64,000 bases of DNA, from contig NZ_AUWY01000120.1 of the NCBI RefSeq assembly GCF_000447205.1, positions 185,858-249,857 on the forward strand, read 5' to 3'. The notes beneath the pieces are model-generated. The model was given only the letters and a program-made list of their open reading frames with translations, was not told the DNA's origin and searched no databases. This document shows, piece by piece, positions 9,395-17,817 of this stretch (its first letter is position 1; every line of letters starts with the position of its first letter). Made by a program: the position numbers and the translations under genes. This stretch comes from Sphingobium ummariense RL-3. Its GTDB lineage: Bacteria; Pseudomonadota; Alphaproteobacteria; Sphingomonadales; Sphingomonadaceae.

Positions 9395-10312
9395 ATGACC
9401 GACCGCATCATGCAGCAGGTGCATGTCGACGCGCCGTGGAAGATCCCGCTGCGTGCCTGGTGGGAGATATTGAAGCGGGTCTATTCCGCCATGTCGGCCA
9501 ATCATCTCGGCCTGCTGTCTGCTGGGGTCGCCTATTACGCCTTCCTCAGCATCGCGCCCCTGCTCGCAGCGGTGGTGCTGACCTACGGCCTGATCGGCGA
9601 CCCGGCTTTGGTGCAGCGGCACATGGCGGCCATCATCACCGTCGTTCCCTCCGACGCGGCCTCGCTCATCAACGACCAGCTGCTGGGCGTCGTGTCGGCG
9701 GCCAAGGGGACGACCGGCCTCGGCCTCGTCGTGGCGCTGGGACTGGCCGTCTATGGCGCGACGCGCGCGGCCTCGGCGATCATGGAGGCGCTCAACATCG
9801 TCTATGCCTCGAAGGAGGCGAGGGGGATCGTCGCCTTCTACCGCGTGTCGATGGGGATCACCTTTTCCGCCGTGCTGGTCGTGGTGTCGGGCGTCGTCAC
9901 CGCCACCGTCATCGGCCTGCTGCAGAAACTGCTGGCGGGGTGGGGGGCTGGCGTCCTGTTCGGGATCAAGGCGGCGACCTGGATCTGCGCCGGCCTGCTC
10001 GCCAGCACGATCTTCGGTCTCATCTACCGCTTCGGCCCGCACCGGCGCCGACCGCAATGGCAATGGCTGACCGTGGGGTCGGTGACGGCGACTTTGTTCT
10101 GGCTGGTGGCGACCCTCGCCGTGTCCTTCTACGTCTCGCGCTTCGGCAATTACAACGAAACCTACGGATCGCTGGGGGCCGTCGTGGTGCTCCAGCTCTG
10201 GCTCTACGTCTCGGCCTATGTCGTGCTGCTGGGCGCGCAGATCAACGCGGAGGCGGAGCGGCAGACCAGCGCCGAAACGGGCGTGGCGGAGGCTGTCCCG
10301 ACGCGCGCATAA
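9395..10312 (+). CDS. YihY/virulence factor BrkB family membrane protein
   Basis: A 305-aa polytopic inner-membrane protein with about six hydrophobic helices and the family pattern: an N-terminal amphipathic stretch, then GVAYYAFLSIAPL, a TRAASAIMEALN segment and a GSLGAVVVLQLWLY helix. The family was once taken for RNase BN; that activity belongs to another protein and YihY function remains unclear. The ATG at 9395 follows a purine-rich CAGGGGA. The last about 20 residues are polar and cytoplasmic-like. Confidence 0.9.
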   Translation: MTDRIMQQVHVDAPWKIPLRAWWEILKRVYSAMSANHLGLLSAGVAYYAFLSIAPLLAAVVLTYGLIGDPALVQRHMAAIITVVPSDAASLINDQLLGVVSAAKGTTGLGLVVALGLAVYGATRAASAIMEALNIVYASKEARGIVAFYRVSMGITFSAVLVVVSGVVTATVIGLLQKLLAGWGAGVLFGIKAATWICAGLLASTIFGLIYRFGPHRRRPQWQWLTVGSVTATLFWLVATLAVSFYVSRFGNYNETYGSLGAVVVLQLWLYVSAYVVLLGAQINAEAERQTSAETGVAEAVPTRA

Positions 10313-10374
10313 TCGCTTGCCCTGCCTGCCCTCCCACGCTAAAGCGCCCTCCTTCGCCGGCACCGGCCAGGTGC

Positions 10375-10450
10375 AGGAGTGTAGCTCAGCTGGTAGAGCG
10401 TCGGTCTCCAAAACCGAATGCCGGGGGTTCGAGTCCCTCCACTCCTGCCA
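10375..10450 (+). tRNA. tRNA-Trp (CCA)
   Basis: A 76-nt cloverleaf: acceptor stem AGGAGTG/CACTCCT, D arm GCTCAGCTGGTAGAGC, anticodon stem TCGGT/ACCGA with loop CTCCAAA giving anticodon CCA, T arm GGGGG/CCCTC with TTCGAGT, discriminator G and an encoded CCA end. It precedes secE-nusG, a common bacterial arrangement. Confidence 0.97.
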
Positions 10451-10609
10451 CGCGAAACCTTGAATTTTCAGGGATTCGCGGGTAGATGCGCGGGCGAGGA
10501 TGTGTCGCGAAGCAAGCGGCCGCACCCCGGGACGCCGACACGGCGGGGTCCGGAGGGCGGACTATTGCTTCGCGAATTGGCGTTTGTTCGAAGATTTTGA
10601 GGCAAGGCG

Positions 10610-10816
10610 ATGGCGAAGGTTTCCCCCGGCGAATTCGTCAACCAGGTGCGGACCGAGGGGTCGAAGATCGTGTGGCCGACCGGCCGCGAAACGATCATGA
10701 CCGCGGTGATGGTCGTCATCATGACCTCGCTGCTGGGCATCTTCTTCTTCGGCATCGACACCTTCTTCGGCGCGATCGTCCAGTGGCTGCTGGGCTTCGC
10801 GGCTGGTCAGGCGTGA
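10610..10816 (+). CDS. secE: preprotein translocase subunit SecE
   Basis: Small essential subunit of the SecYEG translocon, 68 aa, of the short single-helix form. The cytosolic N-terminal amphipathic region (EFVNQVRTEGSKIVWPTGRE) is the conserved SecE signature and is followed by one transmembrane helix (about 31-60). nusG starts 39 bp downstream, and the two are normally cotranscribed. tRNA-Trp lies upstream. Confidence 0.96.
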   Translation: MAKVSPGEFVNQVRTEGSKIVWPTGRETIMTAVMVVIMTSLLGIFFFGIDTFFGAIVQWLLGFAAGQA

Positions 10817-10855
10817 CGGACGTCGCACGAATTTTTGGGAGTTTGAGACGGTAAG

Positions 10856-11392
10856 ATGGCGCGCTGGTACATCATCCACGCCTATTCGGGCTTCGAGAAC
10901 AAGGTGAAGGAATCGATCCTCTCCGAAGCCGAACGCATGGGCCTCTCCCAGCTGGTCGAGCAGGTGGAAGTGCCCACCGAGACCGTGACCGAGGTGAAGC
11001 GCGGCAAGAAGGTGCAGGTCGAACGCAAGTTCATGCCCGGCTACGTCCTCGCCAAGCTGGCGATGAACGACGACATCTACCACCTCGTCAAGAACACCGC
11101 GAAGGTGACCGGCTTCCTCGGCCCCAACGGCAAGCCGCAGGCGATCAGCGAGAGCGAGGCCGCCCGCTATTTCGGCGCCCGCAAGGAAGCCGAGGCCGCG
11201 CCCAAGCACAAGGTCAATGTCGACTACGAGATCGGCGACAGCGTCAAGGTTCTGGACGGCCCCTTCGCCAGCTTCAACGGCGTGGTCGAGGAACTGGATT
11301 TCGAAAAGAACCGGGTCAAGGTGTCGGTGTCGATCTTCGGCCGCGCCACGCCGGTCGAGCTGGACTTCGAGCAGGTCGAACTGTCCAAATAA
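10856..11392 (+). CDS. nusG: transcription termination/antitermination protein NusG
   Basis: Binds RNA polymerase and couples it to Rho or to the ribosome. The 178-aa protein has an N-terminal NGN domain (WYIIHAYSGFENKVKE), the linker motif FMPGYVLAKL, and a C-terminal KOW domain (about 125-178) with VKVLDGPFASFNGVVEE. The length is normal. A terminator-like hairpin follows, and rplK, the usual next gene, is displaced by an ArsR/AHSA1 pair. Confidence 0.98.
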   Translation: MARWYIIHAYSGFENKVKESILSEAERMGLSQLVEQVEVPTETVTEVKRGKKVQVERKFMPGYVLAKLAMNDDIYHLVKNTAKVTGFLGPNGKPQAISESEAARYFGARKEAEAAPKHKVNVDYEIGDSVKVLDGPFASFNGVVEELDFEKNRVKVSVSIFGRATPVELDFEQVELSK

Positions 11393-11418
11393 TCCCCGCC
11401 CGCAAGGGGTCGGAAAAA

Positions 11419-11455
11419 GGGTCGCCAGCCTCCGGGCCGGCGGCCCTTTTCGTTT
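11419..11455 (+). terminator. Rho-independent terminator after nusG
   Basis: A 12-position stem (11419-11430 with 11435-11446, one A-C mismatch and one G-T pair), a TCCG tetraloop, then TTTTCGTTT. It lies 26 bp after the nusG stop, which suggests that secE-nusG are transcribed separately from rplK-rplA. Confidence 0.8.
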
Positions 11456-11475
11456 GCGCGTCGTTCCGCTCCCAG

Positions 11476-11519
11476 GCATGAACCAATAGTTAGGCATTGA
11501 CCTAACTATTGGTTCATGC
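11476..11519. promoter_or_regulatory. perfect 19-bp inverted repeat at the ArsR start
   Basis: Arms 11476-11494 and 11501-11519 are exact reverse complements around the spacer CATTGA, and the left arm begins GCATGAACCAATAG. A TTGACC at 11497-11502 could be a -35 box. Long AT-rich dyads like this commonly serve as operators for winged-helix ArsR-type repressors, so autoregulation of the downstream pair is inferred. The possible ATG at 11516 lies inside the right arm. Confidence 0.7.
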
Positions 11520-11557
11520 GAGCTACGCCGTCATCCAGAAAGTCGATCGTGAGTCGC

Positions 11558-11911
11558 ATGCCCAACCCTTCCGCCTCCCAGCCTTCCGCCATGGACAGCG
11601 TCTTCCGCGCGCTGGCCGATCCGACCCGGCGCGCCGTGCTCGAACGGCTGGGCGCGCGGCCCGCCTCGGTCAGCGAACTGGCCGCGCATCACCGCATGGC
11701 GCTTCCCTCCTTCCTGGATCATCTCAAGACGCTGGAGGGGGCGGGGCTGGTCCGCTCGCGCAAGGTCGGCCGTGTCCGGACCTACGAACTCAGTCCCGAC
11801 CGCCTGCGCGTCGCGGAAGACTGGCTCAGCCGGCAGCGCTCGGTGTGGGAAGGCCGGCTCGACCGGCTGGACGCCTATCTGTTGTCGATGAAGAAGGAGA
11901 AGCCTGAATGA
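11558..11911 (+). CDS. ArsR-family helix-turn-helix regulator
   Basis: A 117-aa winged-helix regulator (131 aa if the ATG at 11516 is used). Landmarks are [19 protein letters not shown], the recognition-helix region [20 protein letters not shown] and the wing [15 protein letters not shown]. No metal-binding cysteine cluster is visible, which fits the ArsR subgroup paired with AHSA1 proteins rather than metal sensors. The start at 11558 is preferred because the upstream ATG lies within a 19-bp palindrome; 11591 (MDSVFRA) is also possible. The stop overlaps the next start as ATGA. Confidence 0.88.
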   Translation: MPNPSASQPSAMDSVFRALADPTRRAVLERLGARPASVSELAAHHRMALPSFLDHLKTLEGAGLVRSRKVGRVRTYELSPDRLRVAEDWLSRQRSVWEGRLDRLDAYLLSMKKEKPE

Positions 11912-12399
11912 CCTATCCGTCGCCCCTCGGCCCGATCGACCAGGCCCTCGACCTCGTGCTCGAGCGCGAGATTTCGGTGCCCGTCGAACTGGTCTGGCAC
12001 GCCTGGACCACGCCGGAAAGCCTGAAGCACTGGTTCTGCCCCGCCCCGTGGAGCGTCTCCGCCTGCGAGATCGACGTGCGCCCCGGCGGCATCTTCAGCA
12101 CCACGATGCGCTCTCCCGAGGGAGAGGAATTTCCCAATGTCGGCTGCTATCTGGACGTCGTCCCCAACGAGCGGCTGGTGTTCACCGACGCGCTGCTCCC
12201 CGGATTCCGCCCGGCGCTCAAGCCCTTCTTCACCGCCGCGCTGATCCTGCAGCCCACCGCCACCGGCACGCGCTACACCGCCTACGCCATCCACGCCGAC
12301 GAGCAGGGGCGCAAGACGCATGAGGATATGGGTTTCCACGACGGCTGGGGCACGGTCGTCGACCAGATGGTGGCGCATATCCAGGCGACCATGAACTGA
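11908..12399 (+). CDS. SRPBCC (AHSA1-type) domain protein
   Basis: A 163-aa START/Bet v1-like ligand-binding protein of the AHSA1 group, recognised from [29 protein letters not shown] and the final amphipathic helix [13 protein letters not shown]. Overlap with the ArsR gene by ATGA implies coupled translation. ArsR-AHSA1 pairs are frequent in proteobacteria, but the ligand is unknown. Here the pair lies between nusG and rplK, which are usually adjacent. Confidence 0.88.
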   Translation: MTYPSPLGPIDQALDLVLEREISVPVELVWHAWTTPESLKHWFCPAPWSVSACEIDVRPGGIFSTTMRSPEGEEFPNVGCYLDVVPNERLVFTDALLPGFRPALKPFFTAALILQPTATGTRYTAYAIHADEQGRKTHEDMGFHDGWGTVVDQMVAHIQATMN

Positions 12400-12488
12400 G
12401 GACGGGGGCAGGGCGCATAAACGCCCTTTCCTTTCGGGCGTGCGCCCGTTATAGGGCGCCGCTTCCCCGACCAGGGAATCTTGCGGGA

Positions 12489-12548
12489 GGACGTCTTCGG
12501 GCGTCCGTCAGGACCGCTGAACTTGAACCGGGCGGTCTTCGGACCGCC
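12489..12548 (+). promoter_or_regulatory. two tandem UUCG-tetraloop hairpins in the rplK leader
   Basis: GGACGTC-TTCG-GGCGTCC at 12489-12506 (one G-T pair) and GGCGGTC-TTCG-GACCGCC at 12531-12548 (perfect) lie just upstream of rplK. Neither is followed by a U run, so they are not simple terminators. Ribosomal protein L1 is known to autoregulate L11-L1 operons through leader mRNA in other bacteria. A role in L1 binding or mRNA stability is inference. Confidence 0.55.
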
Positions 12549-12567
12549 TTCTACAGAGTGAGTAAAG

Positions 12568-12999
12568 ATGGCCAAGAAGATTACGGGCTATATCAAGCTC
12601 CAGGTGCCCGCTGGAGACGCCAAGCCCGCCCCGCCGATCGGTCCTGCACTGGGTCAGCGCGGCGTCAACATCATGGAATTCTGCAAGGCGTTCAACGCCC
12701 AGACGGCCAGCGTGGAAAAGGGCACCCCGCTGCCCACCATCATCACCGTCTATGCGGACCGTTCGTTCAGCTTCACCACGAAGCAGCCGCCGGCAACCTA
12801 TCTGATCAAGAAGGCGATGAACCTCAAGTCGGGCTCGAAGGAGCCGGGCAAGGTCATCGCTGGCAAGATCAAGCGCTCGCAGCTGGTCGAGATCGCCCAG
12901 GCGAAGATGGTCGACCTCAACGCCAACGACATCGACGCTGCGGCGAAGATCATCGAAGGCTCCGCCCGCGCGATGGGCCTCGAAGTGGTGGAGGGCTGA
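12568..12999 (+). CDS. rplK: 50S ribosomal protein L11
   Basis: L11 of the GTPase-associated centre of the 50S subunit, 143 aa, full length. The N-terminal domain has [21 protein letters not shown] and the C-terminal RNA-binding domain ends MGLEVVEG. rplA starts 4 bp after the stop. The gene is preceded by a 168-bp leader with two UUCG hairpins. Confidence 0.99.
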   Translation: MAKKITGYIKLQVPAGDAKPAPPIGPALGQRGVNIMEFCKAFNAQTASVEKGTPLPTIITVYADRSFSFTTKQPPATYLIKKAMNLKSGSKEPGKVIAGKIKRSQLVEIAQAKMVDLNANDIDAAAKIIEGSARAMGLEVVEG

Positions 13000-13003
13000 G
13001 ACC

Positions 13004-13702
13004 ATGGCAAAGCTGACGAAGAAGGCGAAGGCCCTGGCCGCTGCGGTCGACCGCGAGAAGCTGCACGGCGTTGACGAGGCGCTGGGCCTGATCAAGACCC
13101 ACGCGACCGCCAAGTTCGACGAGAGCGTCGAGATCGCGATCAACCTGGGCGTCGATCCGCGCCACGCCGACCAGATGGTCCGCGGCGTCGTGACCCTGCC
13201 TGCCGGCACCGGCAAGACCGTGCGCGTCGCCGTGTTCGCCCGCAATGACAAGGCTCAGCAGGCGCTCGACGCCGGTGCCGATGTCGTGGGCGCCGAAGAC
13301 CTGCTGGAAAGCATCCAGGCCGGCAACATCGACTTCCAGCGCGTCATCGCGACGCCGGACATGATGGGCCTGGTCGGCCGCCTCGGCAAGGTGCTGGGTC
13401 CCAAGGGCCTGATGCCGAACCCGAAGCTGGGCACCGTGACCCCGAATGTCGCCGAAGCCGTGAAGGCCGCCAAGGGTGGCCAGATCGAGTTCCGCGTCGA
13501 AAAGGCGGGCATCATCCACGCCGGCCTCGGCAAGGCGAGCTTCGCGCAGGAAGACCTGCGCAAGAATTTCGACGCCTTCGTCGATGCGATCGTCAAGGCG
13601 AAGCCGGCCGGTGCAAAGGGCAAATATGTCCGCAAGATCGCCCTGTCGTCCTCGATGGGCCCGGGCGTGAAGGTCGACGTGGCGGAAGTCGCCACGGCCT
13701 GA
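13004..13702 (+). CDS. rplA: 50S ribosomal protein L1
   Basis: L1 of the mobile L1 stalk, 232 aa, normal length, with the signature segments [34 protein letters not shown] and [15 protein letters not shown]. It is cotranscribed with rplK and closed by a strong terminator at 13727-13767, so rplJ-rplL, its usual downstream neighbours, are not in this operon. L1 is the expected autoregulator of the rplKA mRNA. Confidence 0.99.
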   Translation: MAKLTKKAKALAAAVDREKLHGVDEALGLIKTHATAKFDESVEIAINLGVDPRHADQMVRGVVTLPAGTGKTVRVAVFARNDKAQQALDAGADVVGAEDLLESIQAGNIDFQRVIATPDMMGLVGRLGKVLGPKGLMPNPKLGTVTPNVAEAVKAAKGGQIEFRVEKAGIIHAGLGKASFAQEDLRKNFDAFVDAIVKAKPAGAKGKYVRKIALSSSMGPGVKVDVAEVATA

Positions 13703-13726
13703 TCGCTGGCGGATACCAGATAAAGG

Positions 13727-13767
13727 GGCCGCCTTCCTCCTTGCGGGGGAAGGCGGCCTTCTTATTT
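13727..13767 (+). terminator. Rho-independent terminator after rplA
   Basis: Perfect 11-bp stem GGCCGCCTTCC (13727-13737) with its complement at 13748-13758, a 10-nt loop, then TTCTTATTTT. It ends the rplK-rplA unit. Confidence 0.9.
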
Positions 13768-13776
13768 TCAAATTTC

Positions 13777-13898
13777 ATCCTCCCCCGAAAGGGGAGGTGG
13801 CAGGGCATAGCCCTGACGGAGGGGTGTCACCCTCGATAGGGGGACACCCCTCCACCGCTGCCTCAGGCATCGGTCCCCTTCCCCTTGCAGGGGAGGAT
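13777..13898. repeat. type C palindromic repeat
   Basis: A 122-bp element with outer arms ATCCTCCCC (13777-13785) and GGGGAGGAT (13890-13898), and inner arms GGAGGGGTGTC (13818-13828) and GACACCCCTCC (13843-13853). It fills most of the 306-bp gap between rplA and the helicase gene. It resembles intergenic palindromic elements seen across alphaproteobacteria. A short hairpin with related CCCCTCCC arms lies at 15771-15792. Confidence 0.75.
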
Positions 13899-14008
13899 TT
13901 TGGAACCGAAGGACTGACCTTCCTTCGGGCTTCCGCTTCGGAAGCATGAACGGTCGCATTGTATCCGTCGGGAATGGCGGGTCGCTTTTACCGATGGAAA
14001 ACAAGAAC

Positions 14009-15749
14009 ATGTCTTTCGAACACCTCCCGTCCATCCTCGCCCGCGCGCTCGTCGCCAAGGGCTATGAAACCCTCACCCCCGTCCAGGCGGAGGTCACCCA
14101 GGGGGAGGCCGCCGGCCGCGACCTCATCGTCTCGGCGCAGACCGGATCGGGCAAGACCGTTGCCTTCGGCCTCGCCATGGCGGGCGAGCTGCTGGGCGAC
14201 AATGGCCAGCTGCCCTATGCCGCCGCCCCGCTGGCGCTCGTCATCGCGCCGACGCGCGAGCTGGCGCTGCAGGTCAGCCGGGAACTGGAATGGCTCTATG
14301 GCGACGCGCGCGCCCGGATCGCGACCTGCGTCGGCGGCATGGACGCCAGCCGGGAACGGCGGGCGCTGAACGGCGGCGCGCATATCGTCGTCGGCACGCC
14401 GGGCCGCCTGCGCGATCATCTGGAGCGCGGCGCGCTCGATCTCTCCGCGCTGCGCACGGCCGTTCTCGACGAAGCCGACGAGATGCTCGACATGGGCTTC
14501 CGCGAGGATCTGGAGCAGATCCTCGACGCGACGCCGGAGAACCGGCGCACCCTGCTCTTTTCCGCCACCATGCCCAAGCCGATCGTCGCGCTGGCGAAGC
14601 GCTACCAGCGTGACGCGCTGCGCATCTCCACCGTCGGGGAGGAGCGGGGCCATGGCGACATCAGCTATCAGGCGATGACCGTCGCCCCCGCGGATATCGA
14701 AAATGCCGTGGTCAACCTGCTGCGCTTCCACGAGGCGGAAACGGCGATCCTGTTCTGCGCGACGCGCGACAATGTCCGCCACCTCCACGCCAGCCTCACC
14801 GAGCGGGGCTTCGCCGCCGTGGCGCTGTCGGGCGAGCATAGCCAGAACGAGCGCAACCACGCGCTCCAGGCGCTGCGCGACAAGCGGGCGCGGGTCTGCG
14901 TCGCGACCGACGTCGCCGCGCGCGGCATCGACCTGCCCTCGCTCACCCTGGTCGTGCATGTCGAGCTGCCCCGCGATGCGGAGACGATGCAGCATCGTTC
15001 CGGTCGCACCGGTCGCGCAGGCAAGAAGGGCACGGCGGTGCTGATCGTTCCCTATCCCCGTCGCCGCCGTGTCGAATCGATGCTCCGCGGCGCCAAGATC
15101 CCGGTCGAATGGGTTTCGGCTCCCAGCCGCGAGGCAATCCTGGAGCAGGACAATGCCCGCCTGCGCGCCAGCCTCATGGAAAAGGCGGAACTCGACGAAG
15201 CAGACTGGGCGCTCGGCGCCGAACTGCTGGCGGAGAAAAGCGCCAAGGAAATCGCCGCCATGCTGGTGAAGAGCGCCCGTGCGTCCCTTCCCGCGCCCGA
15301 GGAGTTGCTGGACGCGAGCGAGGCTCCGCCGCGCCGCGACGGGCCGCGCCCGGGCTTCGAGGACACCGTCTGGTTCCGCATGGACCTGGGACGTCGCCAG
15401 AATGCCGATCCGCGCTGGATCCTGCCGCTGGTCTGCCGCCGCGGCCATGTGACGCGGGGCGACATCGGCGCGATCCGCATCGCCGCCAACGAAACCCTGT
15501 TCGAGATACCCGCAGCCCTCGCCAAGCGCTTCGCCGACGCGGTCGCCCGCACCGGCCAGGCGCAGGATGACGGCGCCCAGATCGCGATCGAGGCGATCGA
15601 GGGCACTCCGCGCGAGGAAGCGCGCGAGCACCGCCGCGGCACGGGACCGCCCCAATGGCGACCAGGCGCCCCGCGGCCACCGCCCCCACGCCGCACGTCC
15701 CTTCAAGGGCGGCCCCAAACGCCCCGGCCCCCGCAAGCCGCGCGGCTGA
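14009..15749 (+). CDS. DEAD-box RNA helicase, probable frameshift near the 3' end
   Basis: ATP-dependent RNA helicase with motif I AQTGSGKT, Ia PTRELALQ, DEAD in VLDEADEMLDMG, SAT in FSATMP and motif VI HRSGRTGRAG, followed by an RNA-binding-like C-terminal domain. The start is set at 14009 (MSFEHLP), with 13994 as an alternative. The frame that carries all motifs runs past 15650 and continues to 16216, antisense to the antiporter gene, giving an implausible tail. One base later in phase, a typical basic tail (FKGGPKRPGPRKPRG) ends at 15749. I infer one extra base at about 15635-15655. Reading through the shift gives about 579 aa. Confidence 0.85.
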
Positions 15750-15770
15750 GCCGGACAGACGTTCACCCAT

Positions 15771-15792
15771 CCCCTCCCGCAAGCGGGAGGGG
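15771..15792. repeat. short CCCCTCCC hairpin between convergent genes
   Basis: CCCCTCCCGC at 15771-15780 pairs with GCGGGAGGGG at 15783-15792, leaving a tight GCAAGC apex. It lies between the helicase end (15749) and the antiporter end (15814). With no U run on either side it may be a short relative of the type C repeat rather than a classical terminator. Confidence 0.6.
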
Positions 15793-15813
15793 GAACAAGT
15801 CCTACCGCCCATT

Positions 15814-17469
15814 TCACGTCCTCGCCAACTCGCTCTGCCCCACCCCGCACAGCGTCAGCATCCGCCCCGCCAGTTCGCGTTCCCCCATCACCACATGGGG
15901 TACGCCCAGCCCTTCGAGATGCGCGACCTCCGCATCCGAATGGGCGCGGGCGATGACGATCAGGTCGGGGTTCAGGTGCCGCGCATGTTCGTGGATGGCG
16001 CCGCCCTCGAACCCCTCGGGCACGGCGATCAGCAGGTGGCGCGCCTCGCATATCCCCGCCGCGAGCAGGTGGCGGTCCTCCAGCGCGTTGCCGCGCACCA
16101 CGGTCAGGCCGGCTTCCTCGGCCTCCGCGGCGCGGTCGGGATCGCCTTCGATCACGACGAAATGCACCTTCTTCTCCGCCAGGCGCGCCGCGATCAGCTT
16201 GCCGACGCGGCCATAGCCAACCTGGATCACATGACCGATGGGCGGCTTCTCCGGCGCCTTTTCGGGGGCGACCTCTGCCTCCCCCGCCTTCTGGTCGCGC
16301 ACGATCAGCGAGAAGAGCAGCGGATTGAGGAAGATCGAGACGATCGCCCCGGCCAGGATCAGGTCGCGGGCATCCGCCGGCAGCACGCCCAGCCCCGTGC
16401 CCAGCGTCGCCAGGATGAAGGAGAACTCGCCGATCTGCGCCAGGCTGCCCGAAATGGTGAGCGCCGTGTCGGTCGGATGGCCGAAGGCGCGCACGATGGC
16501 GAAGGCGGCGATCGACTTGCCCAGCACGATGATCAGCACGGTCGCCAGCAGCGGCAGCGGCTGCTCCACCACCACCGCCGGGTTGAACAGCATGCCCACC
16601 GACACGAAGAACAGCACGGCGAACGCATCGCGCAGCGGCAGCGTCTCCTCGGTCGCCCGGCGGCTGAGCGGCGTCTCGCCCAGGATCATGCCGGCGAAGA
16701 AGGCGCCCAGCGCGAAGGACACGTCGAAGGCCACGGCCGCGCCGAAGGCGACGCCCAGCGCGATCGCCAGCACGGCGAGGCGGAACAGCTCGCGCGATCC
16801 GCTGTGGACGACCCAGTGGAGCGCCCAGGGGATCACCCGGCGTCCGACCACCAGCATCAGCGCGACGAAGCCCGCGACCTTCAGCAGCGTACCCAGCAGC
16901 GGCGCGATGAGGTCGCTCGCCCCGGCGCTGGCATTGGCGCCGTTCAGGACGCCGGCAAGGGCGGGGAGCAGCACAAGCGCCAGCACCATGACCAGGTCCT
17001 CGACGATCAGCCAGCCCACCGCGATGCGGCCGCGCCGCGTCTCGACCAGGTCGGCGCCCTGCAGCGCTCGGAGCAGGACGACGGTGCTGGCGACCGACAG
17101 CGCCAGGCCGAAGACGAGCCCGCCCATGAACGGCCATCCCATGACATGGGCCAGGCCCATGCCCATCAGGGTGGCAACCGCGATCTGGCCGATCGCGCCG
17201 GGCACGGCGATGGTCCTGACCTCCAGCAGGTCGCGCAGCGAGAAGTGCAGGCCGACGCCGAACATCAGCAGGATGACGCCGATCTCCGCCAGTTCGTTGG
17301 CCAGGCTCGCATCGGCGACGAAGCCCGGGGTGAAGGGACCGACGACGATGCCGGCCAGCAGATAGCCGACCAGCGGCGACAGCTTGAGGCGATGGGCGGC
17401 AGCGCCCAGGATGAAGGCGACGACAAGGCCCGCGACGATCGTGCCGATCAGGGGCGTGTGATGGGGCAT
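15814..17469 (-). CDS. cation:proton antiporter, CPA2/KefB-YbaL type, with TrkA-N domain
   Basis: A 551-aa inner-membrane protein with about 12 hydrophobic helices forming a Na+/H+-exchanger domain (about 1-395), including GYLLAGIVVGPFTPGF and FALGAFFAGMILGETP, then a cytosolic TrkA-N/RCK domain beginning IQVGYGRVGKLIAARL that binds a nucleotide. Overall it resembles YbaL/KefB proteins, which handle K+ or Na+ efflux coupled to proton entry. The start at 17469 (MPHHTPLIG) is chosen because upstream residues are not conserved-looking. The ion is not determinable from sequence. Two small membrane-protein genes lie upstream on the same strand. Confidence 0.93.
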   Translation of the reverse strand: MPHHTPLIGTIVAGLVVAFILGAAAHRLKLSPLVGYLLAGIVVGPFTPGFVADASLANELAEIGVILLMFGVGLHFSLRDLLEVRTIAVPGAIGQIAVATLMGMGLAHVMGWPFMGGLVFGLALSVASTVVLLRALQGADLVETRRGRIAVGWLIVEDLVMVLALVLLPALAGVLNGANASAGASDLIAPLLGTLLKVAGFVALMLVVGRRVIPWALHWVVHSGSRELFRLAVLAIALGVAFGAAVAFDVSFALGAFFAGMILGETPLSRRATEETLPLRDAFAVLFFVSVGMLFNPAVVVEQPLPLLATVLIIVLGKSIAAFAIVRAFGHPTDTALTISGSLAQIGEFSFILATLGTGLGVLPADARDLILAGAIVSIFLNPLLFSLIVRDQKAGEAEVAPEKAPEKPPIGHVIQVGYGRVGKLIAARLAEKKVHFVVIEGDPDRAAEAEEAGLTVVRGNALEDRHLLAAGICEARHLLIAVPEGFEGGAIHEHARHLNPDLIVIARAHSDAEVAHLEGLGVPHVVMGERELAGRMLTLCGVGQSELART

Positions 17470-17525
17470 AGGCTGTAAATCCTGTCCGCCGGGGAAAGGA
17501 TGATCCGTTCCCCGGCGGTTATAGA

Positions 17526-17569
17526 GCATTTCCGAAGCGGACGGACTCGTCCGCTGGCTCGGGAAATGC
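17526..17569. repeat. nested hairpin upstream of the antiporter
   Basis: Outer arms GCATTTCC (17526-17533) and GGAAATGC (17562-17569) enclose inner arms AGCGGACG (17536-17543) and CGTCCGCT (17548-17555). It lies between the 40-aa protein gene and the antiporter and could end transcription of the former or mark the 5' leader of the latter. Confidence 0.6.
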
Positions 17570-17632
17570 GGAAAAATAAAGGAAACTGGGGCACGATTCG
17601 ATCCAGTATGATCGGATCGTACTCCAGCATGA

Positions 17633-17755
17633 TTATTCGACGGCGGTCAGGATGGCGGCCGACAGCAATGCTGCGGCGGCTCCCAGGGCCGACATGACGG
17701 CAGGCATGAACCACCAGGGGGGACGGCGACGGGGCCGCTCCGGTTCGCTGGACAT
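17633..17755 (-). CDS. 40-aa single-pass membrane protein
   Basis: A very short gene encoding a basic N-terminus rich in Arg and Pro, then one alanine/leucine-rich helix (about 15-36) ending LTAVE. The family is not recognised. AAGGAG lies at an ideal distance upstream of the ATG at 17755, which is the main reason to call it. It follows a 130-aa membrane protein gene on the same strand, with 62 bp between them. Confidence 0.6.
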   Translation of the reverse strand: MSSEPERPRRRPPWWFMPAVMSALGAAAALLSAAILTAVE

Positions 17756-17817
17756 GGGCGCTCTCCTTTCTGCGCGCTGGATCGGGGCAGGCGCAGCGCG
17801 GCGCCTGCCGGGGTCCG

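Noticed and set aside
13988..17137. 1049-aa minus-strand open frame over the helicase and antiporter
   Set aside because: It lies out of frame with the antiporter and antisense to the helicase; no domain or motif is visible.
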